DNA of 64,000 nt from Streptomyces griseiscabiei (lineage in GTDB: Bacteria > Actinomycetota > Actinomycetes > Streptomycetales > Streptomycetaceae), in the NCBI RefSeq assembly GCF_020010925.1, contig NZ_JAGJBZ010000003.1:620001-684000 (forward strand), given 5' to 3'. Shown piece by piece: positions 54,107-64,000 of the stretch; position 1 is the first letter of the stretch, and every line of letters begins with the position of its first letter. The notes beneath the pieces are model-generated. The model was not told the DNA's origin and did not search any database. It saw only the letters and a list, made by a program, of their open reading frames with translations. Made by a program: the position numbers and the translations under genes.

Positions 54107-54115
54107 ATGATGAAT
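54072..54115 (+). promoter_or_regulatory. ABC operon promoter and start-codon dyad
   Basis: TTGACG (54072-54077), 17-bp spacer, AATATT (54095-54100), start codon 6 nt later: a strong promoter making a leaderless mRNA. ATTCATCA-CA-TGATGAAT (54098-54115) is a perfect dyad covering the end of the -10, the predicted transcription start and both tandem ATG codons, a probable repressor site. Confidence 0.75.
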
Positions 54116-54976
54116 TACTCGCCGAGCGAGCCGCCACCCCAACCCACCACCCCCGCCGGCGCCCCTCCGCTCCCCGCGGTCCAGGCCCAGGCCCTCACCG
54201 TCGCCCGAGGCAACCGCACAGTCCTCCGCGCCCTCGACTTCGCCGTCCCCCGGGGCCAGATCACCGGTCTCCTCGGCCCCTCGGGCTGCGGCAAATCGAC
54301 CCTGATGCGAGCGATCGTCGGCACCCAGGCCAAGGTCACCGGCACCCTGAACGTCCTCGGCCACCCCGCGGGAGACGCCACCCTCCGCTCCCGCATCGGC
54401 TACGTCACCCAGGCCCCCTCGGTCTACGACGACCTGACCGTCCGCCAGAACCTCGCCTACTTCGCCGCGATCCTCGACCCCGGCCGCGCCGCCGCCGACC
54501 GCCGCCAAGAGAACGTCACCCGGGCCATCGCCGACGTCGCCCTCACCACCCACGCCGACGCCCTCGCCGGCAACCTCTCCGGCGGCCAACGCAGCCGTGT
54601 GTCCCTGGCCGTGGCCCTCCTCGGCACGCCCGAACTCCTGGTCCTCGACGAACCCACCGTCGGCCTCGACCCCGTCCTCCGCCGCGAACTGTGGACCCTC
54701 TTCCACACCATCGCCGCCGAACGCCGGGCCACCCTCCTCATCTCCTCCCACGTCATGGACGAGGCCGAGCGCTGCCACCGCCTCCTGCTCATGCGCGAGG
54801 GCGAGATCCTCGCCGACGACACCCCCGAGGCCCTGCGCACCCGCACCCACGCGGAAACGGTCGAAGAGGCGTTCCTCCGCCTGGTCGACGAGGCCACGGC
54901 AGCCGAACCCACCGCGACCGTGACCGCGCCCACCACCGCCACGACCGACGCACACCACGAGGAGCCGGCGCGATGA
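54107..54976 (+). CDS. ABC transporter ATP-binding protein
   Basis: 289 aa. Walker A GPSGCGKST (about residues 61-69), Q-loop VTQAPSVYDDLT, signature LSGGQRSRVSLAVALL, Walker B LLVLDEPTVGLD, H-loop SSHVMDEAERCH. This is the drug/ABC-2 export type (DrrA/NodI-like). The C-terminal 30 residues are Ala/Thr-rich. Two adjacent ATGs begin the frame; the first is used. Its TGA overlaps the ATG of the permease gene (ATGA). No regulator gene lies beside it despite the dyad at the start, so control is probably in trans. Confidence 0.94.
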   Translation: MMNYSPSEPPPQPTTPAGAPPLPAVQAQALTVARGNRTVLRALDFAVPRGQITGLLGPSGCGKSTLMRAIVGTQAKVTGTLNVLGHPAGDATLRSRIGYVTQAPSVYDDLTVRQNLAYFAAILDPGRAAADRRQENVTRAIADVALTTHADALAGNLSGGQRSRVSLAVALLGTPELLVLDEPTVGLDPVLRRELWTLFHTIAAERRATLLISSHVMDEAERCHRLLLMREGEILADDTPEALRTRTHAETVEEAFLRLVDEATAAEPTATVTAPTTATTDAHHEEPAR

Positions 54977-55761
54977 CCACCACGACCCCGTCCACACCCC
55001 CCGCGGCCCCCCGCCCCAGGGCCCTCAGCCACTCCCGTACGACCGCCACCGCCGCCCGGGTCCTCCGCCAGCTCGGCCACGACCCCCGCACGATCGCCCT
55101 GCTGATCCTCATCCCGTGCGTGATGCTGTTCCTGCTGCGCTATGTCTTCGACGGAAACCCACGCGTCTTCGACTCCATCGGCGCCTCACTGCTCGGCATC
55201 TTCCCGCTGATCACGATGTTCCTGGTCACCTCGATCGCGACCCTCCGCGAACGCACCTCCGGCACCCTGGAACGCCTCCTCTCCATGCCCCTCGGCAAGG
55301 GAGACCTCATCGCCGGCTACGCCCTGGCCTTCGGCACCCTGGCGATCATCCAGTCCGCCCTCGCCACGGGTCTGGCCGTCTGGTTCCTCGACCTGGACGT
55401 CATCGGCTCCCCCTGGCTGCTGCTGATCGTCGCCCTCCTCGACGCCCTGCTGGGAACCGCCCTCGGCCTCTTCGTCTCGGCCTTCGCCTCCTCCGAGTAC
55501 CAGGCCGTCCAGTTCATGCCGGCCGTGATCTTCCCCCAGCTCCTCCTCTGCGGCCTGTTCACCCCGCGCCCCGAGATGCACCCCGCCCTGGAAGCCATCT
55601 CCGACGTCCTCCCCATGTCCTATGCCGTCGACGGCATGAACGAGGTCCTCCACCACACCGACATGACCGCCACCTTCGTCCGCGACATCGGGATCGTCGC
55701 CGGCTGCGCCCTGCTGGTCCTGACCCTGGGAGCGGCCACCCTGAGGCGCCGTACGACATAG
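54973..55761 (+). CDS. ABC-2 type transporter permease
   Basis: 262 aa with six predicted helices. ABC-2 membrane domain: IALLILIPCVMLFLLRYVF, LLGIFPLITMFLVTSIATLRERTSGTLERLLSMPL (the conserved RExGTLExLL-like cytoplasmic motif), LLLIVALLDALLGTALGLFV and FMPAVIFPQLLLCGLF with PMSYAVDGMNEV. Together with the upstream ATPase it forms a two-gene exporter, probably for a drug, lipid or peptide. Start codon overlaps the ATPase stop. Confidence 0.94.
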   Translation: MTTTTPSTPPAAPRPRALSHSRTTATAARVLRQLGHDPRTIALLILIPCVMLFLLRYVFDGNPRVFDSIGASLLGIFPLITMFLVTSIATLRERTSGTLERLLSMPLGKGDLIAGYALAFGTLAIIQSALATGLAVWFLDLDVIGSPWLLLIVALLDALLGTALGLFVSAFASSEYQAVQFMPAVIFPQLLLCGLFTPRPEMHPALEAISDVLPMSYAVDGMNEVLHHTDMTATFVRDIGIVAGCALLVLTLGAATLRRRTT

Positions 55762-55867
55762 CGCCCACCGCGCGCCGACGTTCCGCCCACCGGACACACC
55801 AGCCGGACATCCGTGCCCGGTGCGAGGATGGCCCCCGGACGACGCACCCCCGGAGGGCACCCGCACC

Positions 55868-56680
55868 ATGAGCCAGAAAGTCGCAGTCCTCGGCACCGGC
55901 AAGATCGGCGAGGCCCTGCTCAGCGGAATGATCCGAGCCGGCTGGGCCCCGGCGGACCTCCTGGTCACCGCCCGCCGCCCGGAACGCGCCGAAGAGCTCC
56001 GCGCCCGCCACGGCGTCACCCCGGTCACCAACGCCGAGGCCGCGAAGACCGCCGACACGCTCATCCTCACGGTCAAGCCCCAGGACATGGCCGCCCTCCT
56101 CGACGAACTCGCCCCGCACACACCCGCCGACCGCCTGGTCATCAGCGGCGCGGCGGGCATCCCCACCTCCTTCTTCGAGGAGCGCCTGGCCGCGGGCACC
56201 CCCGTCGTCCGTGTCATGACGAACACCCCCGCCCTCGTCGACGAGGCCATGTCCGTCATCTCCTCCGGCAGCCATGCGAGCGAGGCCGACCTCGCGCACG
56301 CCGAGGAGATCTTCGGCGCCGTGGGCAAGACGCTCCGCGTCCCCGAGTCCCAGCAGGACGCCTGCACCGCCCTCTCCGGCTCCGGCCCGGCGTACTTCTT
56401 CTACCTGGTCGAAGCCATGACCGACGCGGGCATCCTCCTCGGCCTGCCCCGCGACAAGGCCCACGACCTGATCGTCCAGTCCGCCATCGGCGCGGCCACC
56501 ATGCTCCGCGACAGCGGCGAGCACCCCGTCAAGCTCCGCGAGAACGTCACCTCTCCCGCCGGCACGACGATCAGCGCCATCCGCGAACTCGAGAACCACG
56601 GAGTACGCGCCGCACTGATCGCCGCCCTGGAGGCCGCCCGCGACCGCAGCCGCGAACTGGCCTCCGGCAAGAAGGACTGA
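55868..56680 (+). CDS. proC: Pyrroline-5-carboxylate reductase
   Basis: 270 aa. Last step of proline synthesis, NAD(P)H-dependent. N-terminal Rossmann motif KVAVLGTGKIGEALLSGMI, VKPQDMAALLDEL, SGAAGIPTSFFEERL, RVMTNTPALVDEAMSVIS, and the C-terminal helical domain with the substrate-binding block TALSGSGPAYFFYLVEAMTDAG and LRENVTSPAGTTISAIRELE. The ATG is preceded by GGAGGG at 11 nt. Convergent with trpS, 12 bp between stops. The ppx-TIM barrel-proC neighbourhood is also found in mycobacteria, though here genes intervene. Confidence 0.97.
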   Translation: MSQKVAVLGTGKIGEALLSGMIRAGWAPADLLVTARRPERAEELRARHGVTPVTNAEAAKTADTLILTVKPQDMAALLDELAPHTPADRLVISGAAGIPTSFFEERLAAGTPVVRVMTNTPALVDEAMSVISSGSHASEADLAHAEEIFGAVGKTLRVPESQQDACTALSGSGPAYFFYLVEAMTDAGILLGLPRDKAHDLIVQSAIGAATMLRDSGEHPVKLRENVTSPAGTTISAIRELENHGVRAALIAALEAARDRSRELASGKKD

Positions 56681-56692
56681 CGCCCCGCGCGG

Positions 56693-57688
56693 TCAGCCGG
56701 CCAGCAGACCGATCGCCCGATACGCCCCATCCACCCTCGGCCGAGCCATCTTTCTGGCCTTCTCCGCACCCGACCGCAGCACCCCCTCCACATACGCGGG
56801 ATCCGCGCACAACTCCTTGTGCCGCTCCCGCAGAGGCCTGAGCAGTTCGACCACGGCCTCCGCCGTGTCCTTCTTCAGCGCTCCGTACGACTCGTACGCG
56901 CCGCTCAGGTCCTCGGGCTTCCCACCCCGACAGGCCGCGAGGATCTCCAGCAGATTCGCGAGCCCCGGACGCTCCCGCGGGTCGTAGACGACATCCCGCC
57001 CGCTGTCGGTCACGGCCCGCATGACCTTCTTGCGCACCACGTCGGGCTCGTCCAGCAGATAGACGATCCCCGGCCCGACGTCGTCCGTCTTCCCCATCTT
57101 CGAGGTGGGGTCCTGCAGATTCATCACCCGCGCCCCGACCTTCGGCGGGGTCGCCCGAGGCACCACGAACGTCTGCCCGTACCGCTGGTTGAACCGCACG
57201 GCCAGATCCCGCGTCAGCTCCACATGCTGCGTCTGGTCGTCCCCGACCGGCACCTCGTCCGTCCCGTACGCCAGGATGTCCGCCGCCATCAGTACCGGAT
57301 ACGTCAGCAAGGACAGCCGGACACTTCCGCCCCGCTCCCGCTCCCGCGCCGCCTTCTCCTTGTACTGGATCATCCGCCGCATCTCACCGTCCGTGGCCAC
57401 GCACTCCAGCAGATACGACAACCGCGCGTGCTCATCCACATGACTCTGTACGAAGACGGTGCACAGCTCCGGATCCAGCCCCGAGGCCAGCAGCAGGGTC
57501 GCCGCCTGCCGACTGAGCCTGCGCACCCGCGCCGGATCGTGGTCCACGGTCAGCGCATGCAGATCCACCACGCAGAACAGCGCGTCGGTGCGGTACTGGT
57601 CGACCTCGGCCCACCGCCGTACGGCCCCCAGGTAGTTCCCCAGCGTCAGATGCCCCGTCGGCTTGATCCCGCTGAAGACCCGTGCCAT
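56693..57688 (-). CDS. trpS: Tryptophanyl-tRNA synthetase, attenuator-controlled (TrpRS1-like)
   Basis: 331 aa class Ic synthetase. HIGH-equivalent PTGHLTLGNYLGA near residue 11, SLLTYPVLMAADILAYGTDEVPVGDDQTQHVELTRDLA for Trp and ATP binding, and the KMSKS-equivalent SKMGKT near 193. S. coelicolor has two TrpRS; the auxiliary, indolmycin-resistant one is governed by ribosome-mediated attenuation. The leader here has exactly such an arrangement (separate entries), so this is probably that auxiliary enzyme. GAGG-type SD lies before the ATG. Convergent with proC. Confidence 0.95.
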   Translation of the reverse strand: MARVFSGIKPTGHLTLGNYLGAVRRWAEVDQYRTDALFCVVDLHALTVDHDPARVRRLSRQAATLLLASGLDPELCTVFVQSHVDEHARLSYLLECVATDGEMRRMIQYKEKAARERERGGSVRLSLLTYPVLMAADILAYGTDEVPVGDDQTQHVELTRDLAVRFNQRYGQTFVVPRATPPKVGARVMNLQDPTSKMGKTDDVGPGIVYLLDEPDVVRKKVMRAVTDSGRDVVYDPRERPGLANLLEILAACRGGKPEDLSGAYESYGALKKDTAEAVVELLRPLRERHKELCADPAYVEGVLRSGAEKARKMARPRVDGAYRAIGLLAG

Positions 57689-57740
57689 CTCTCCACCTCC
57701 TGATCAGGACCGCCGCCACCGGCCGGCCGACCCTCGGAAG

Positions 57741-57801
57741 GGAGAAACGAGAACGGCCGCCAGGGCGGCGGCCGTCGTGTACATACGTGTGTACGGCCGC
57801 C
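57741..57801 (-). promoter_or_regulatory. trpS transcription attenuator (three mutually exclusive segments)
   Basis: On the minus strand: segment 1 GGCGGCCGT (57801-57793), segment 2 ACGGCCGCC (57775-57767), segment 3 GGCGGCCGT (57761-57753), then TCTCGTTTCTCC. Segments 2 and 3 form a terminator hairpin with a 5-nt loop; segments 1 and 2 form the competing antiterminator. Segment 1 begins just after the leader stop codon, so a ribosome finishing the leader masks it, while one stalled at the Trp codons leaves it free. Confidence 0.9.
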
Positions 57802-57802
57802 G

Positions 57803-57844
57803 TCAGGCGGCCCACCACTGCTGGTGACACGTACGCGTAGTCAT
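57803..57844 (-). CDS. trpS leader peptide with tandem Trp codons
   Basis: 13-residue ORF MTTRTCHQQWWAA with two adjacent TGG codons (57817-57812), followed at once by the attenuator. It acts as a Trp-tRNA gauge: shortage stalls the ribosome at WW and lets transcription continue into trpS. The ATG lies 7 nt after TAGCCT (57852-57857, minus strand), so the transcript probably starts at or next to the ATG and the leader is translated without an SD. Confidence 0.9.
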   Translation of the reverse strand: MTTRTCHQQWWAA

Positions 57845-57851
57845 GGGCGCC

Positions 57852-57857
57852 AGGCTA
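57852..57857 (-). promoter_or_regulatory. -10 element TAGCCT of the trpS leader
   Basis: TAGCCT on the minus strand ends 7 nt before the leader-peptide ATG. It lies only 29 bp from the -35 of the divergent rRNA promoter P1, so the two promoters are back to back. Confidence 0.6.
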
Positions 57858-57885
57858 CGCCTCCACGAGGCCGGCCGACAGCGAG

Positions 57886-57914
57886 TTGACACACCCCGAG
57901 CCCCTACGTAGTGT
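57886..57914 (+). promoter_or_regulatory. rRNA promoter P1
   Basis: TTGACA (57886-57891), 17-bp spacer, TAGTGT (57909-57914): the strongest consensus promoter in the window, about 620 bp before 16S rRNA. Confidence 0.85.
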
Positions 57915-58091
57915 TCTCCGGGTTGTCCGACGTGAGTGCCGACCTCGGTCGGTCCCCGGACAGCCATTCCGCAGGTAACCACCAACAATCGACGACCCGT
58001 CGTCGTGCCATTGGCATGTGAATTTGCGAAATGAGGAATCCGCGTTCGAAAGGACGCAGACCCCCGATTAGCTCGGGGGCCGGGAATCCGC

Positions 58092-58097
58092 TAAAGT
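58092..58097 (+). promoter_or_regulatory. rRNA promoter P2, -10 element
   Basis: TAAAGT with weak -35 (TTAGCT at 58068-58073, 18-bp spacer). One of three further -10-like elements in the rRNA leader, matching the multi-promoter layout of Streptomyces rrn operons. Confidence 0.55.
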
Positions 58098-58171
58098 CTC
58101 ACTCGTCGGAACGGCCCAACAGCCGGGAAGGCAACTCCCGCTGACTGGGAATCAGGCCCGAAAGGATCTGA

Positions 58172-58177
58172 TAGAGT
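58172..58177 (+). promoter_or_regulatory. rRNA promoter P3, -10 element
   Basis: TAGAGT within TCTGATAGAGTCGGA. The same 15-mer recurs at P4, 82 bp downstream. No obvious -35. Confidence 0.55.
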
Positions 58178-58253
58178 CGGACTCGCCGGAAAGGGAAACG
58201 CGGAAGCGGAAACCTGGAAAGCACCGAGGAAATCGGAACCGGAAACGGTCTGA

Positions 58254-58259
58254 TAGAGT
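58254..58259 (+). promoter_or_regulatory. rRNA promoter P4, -10 element
   Basis: TAGAGT within the second TCTGATAGAGTCGGA. Downstream, the leader contains a boxA-like TTCCTTGAGAACTCAACAG (58347-58365), also found in similar form before 23S. Confidence 0.55.
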
Positions 58260-58539
58260 CGGAAACGCAAGACAGCAAGACCGAAGGGAAACTGCCCGGA
58301 GGAAAGCCTGAGCGAGAAGCTCGGGTGAGTACAAAGGAAGCGTCCGTTCCTTGAGAACTCAACAGCGTGCCAAAAATCAACGCCAGATATGTTGATACCC
58401 CGTCTCCAGCATCTGCTGGGACGAGGTTCCTTTGAAACAAAACACAGCGAGGACGCTGTGAACCATCGGACTATTCCTCCGGTGGTTCCGCTCTCGTGTG
58501 TGTGCACCGGCTGAATTAGTTTTCCGGCCGAGTAAACAT

Positions 58540-63489
<4,950 letters not shown>

Positions 63490-63581
63490 TCAGTTGCTCG
63501 CGTCCACTGTGTTGGTTCTGAAACCACGAACAACCCCATTGCCCTGGTCACGGGTGGTGGTGCGGTTGAGTGTTTCATAGT

Positions 63582-63701
63582 GTTTCGGTGGTCATAGCGT
63601 GAGGGAAACGCCCGGTTACATTCCGAACCCGGAAGCTAAGCCTTACGGCGCCGATGGTACTGCAGGGGGGACCCTGTGGGAGAGTAGGACGCCGCCGAAC
63701 A
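63582..63701 (+). rRNA. 5S ribosomal RNA
   Basis: 120 nt starting GTTTCGGTGGTCATAGCGTG with CGCCCGGTTACATTCCGAAC and ending GACGCCGCCGAACA; its ends pair. It is followed 10 bp later by a strong terminator. Confidence 0.96.
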
Positions 63702-63710
63702 AATATTGGG

Positions 63711-63743
63711 AAAGGCCCACACCTTATGGTGTGGGCCTTTCTG
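63711..63743 (+). terminator. rRNA operon terminator
   Basis: AAAGGCCCACACC-TTAT-GGTGTGGGCCTTT, a perfect 13-bp stem with a 4-nt loop ending in TTT, directly after 5S rRNA. Confidence 0.93.
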
Positions 63744-63760
63744 CATTTCCGGAGTGTGTT

Positions 63761-63766
63761 TAGGGT
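63761..63766 (+). promoter_or_regulatory. -10 element TAGGGT, leaderless start
   Basis: TAGGGT ends 6 nt before the ATG of the HAD hydrolase and lies only 18 bp beyond the rRNA terminator. Confidence 0.5.
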
Positions 63767-63772
63767 CGAGTC

Positions 63773-64000
63773 ATGCGCTACGACCTCGTGATCTTCGACA
63801 ATGACGGTGTCCTCGTCGACAGCGAGCCGATCTCCAACCGGCTCCTCGCCGCGTATCTCACCGAACTCGGGCACCCGACCTCGTACGAGGACTCGATCCG
63901 GGACTACATGGGGTCGGCCATGCACCGGGTGCACGAGCTGGTGCGGGAGCGGACCGGCCAGGCGCTGCCCGTGGACTTCGACGACGTCTTCCACCAGCGC
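63773..64000 (+). CDS. HAD-family hydrolase, N-terminal part
   Basis: 76 codons before the right edge of the window. The first catalytic motif is clear: VIFDNDGVLVDSEP, with the nucleophile Asp at residue 9 and the acid/base Asp at 11. The Asn between them replaces the usual Xaa of DxD and is seen in some beta-phosphoglucomutase/phosphatase-like members. The cap region starts SNRLLAAYLTELGHPTSYEDSI. Substrate unknown. It has its own leaderless promoter just after the rRNA terminator. Confidence 0.9.
   Translation, partial: MRYDLVIFDNDGVLVDSEPISNRLLAAYLTELGHPTSYEDSIRDYMGSAMHRVHELVRERTGQALPVDFDDVFHQR

Overview
The window is a very GC-rich stretch of a Streptomyces chromosome. The genus call rests on third-position GC bias, GTG/TTG starts, many genes whose start codon lies 6-8 nt after a -10 hexamer (leaderless mRNAs), the sigE-cseA-cseB-cseC envelope-stress operon, lsr2, and a 16S-23S-5S operon with no tRNA in its spacer. 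Gene content and order resemble one continuous segment of the S. coelicolor core chromosome; the clear late additions are an IS481-like element and two MITE-like repeats.

Layout. 1-5206: C-terminal piece of an unknown gene, a tandem-repeat spacer, two bacterial-PH-domain membrane proteins, an orphan complex-I NuoD paralogue and, convergent to it, a MidA/NDUFAF7-type methyltransferase. 5325-10438: NarL-type two-component pair, ArsR-type regulator, a second repeat spacer and a threonine-aldolase-family enzyme. 10587-16082: NAD/CoA cofactor operon (DUF2520-type protein, panC, nadB, nadC, coaX) with start-stop overlaps. 16409-20253: small unknown proteins, a BlaI-type regulator, an N-acetyltransferase, lsr2 and the clpC control region. 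20254-26551: clpC, a secreted M23 peptidase, a TetR regulator and a divergent DHA2 exporter. 26735-33206: sigE-cseABC (reading leftward), mutY and a flavin oxidoreductase. 34193-35624: a row of three mobile or MITE-like units that share CTAG junctions and abut the disA stop codon. 35621-47471: radA-disA (DNA repair/c-di-AMP), a secreted hydrolase, a sigma-like/zinc-finger/BACON membrane protein, a Cys-rich protein divergent from ppx, a TIM-barrel protein, a TetR regulator and ilvD. 47547-57688: a PQQ-propeller Ser/Thr kinase, an SH3-like small protein, membrane and methyltransferase genes, a SulP transporter, an ABC exporter, proC, and trpS with a Trp-Trp leader peptide and attenuator. 57886-63743: rRNA operon with four promoter-like elements and a strong terminator. 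63773-64000: start of a HAD hydrolase.

Working logic. Several blocks concern cell-envelope and protein quality control: SigE/CseABC, ClpC, the M23 endopeptidase and c-di-AMP synthesis by DisA. The clpC upstream region holds two exact matches to the ClgR core motif and a SigR-like promoter, so regulated proteolysis is probably tied to folding and thiol stress. A second theme is cofactor and amino-acid supply (panC, nadB, nadC, coaX, ilvD, proC, an ArgA-like acetyltransferase, trpS). A dispersed imperfect palindrome occurs in at least four full and three partial copies at gene ends, and probably acts at the RNA level.

The most rewarding places for a second look are the CTAG-stitched mobile array at disA, the sigma/zinc-finger/transmembrane/BACON fusion, the NuoD-methyltransferase pair, the SulP frame that runs through the opposing methyltransferase gene, and the regulatory dyads upstream of lsr2, the DHA2 exporter and the ABC exporter. 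No CRISPR array, prophage or large biosynthetic cluster is visible.
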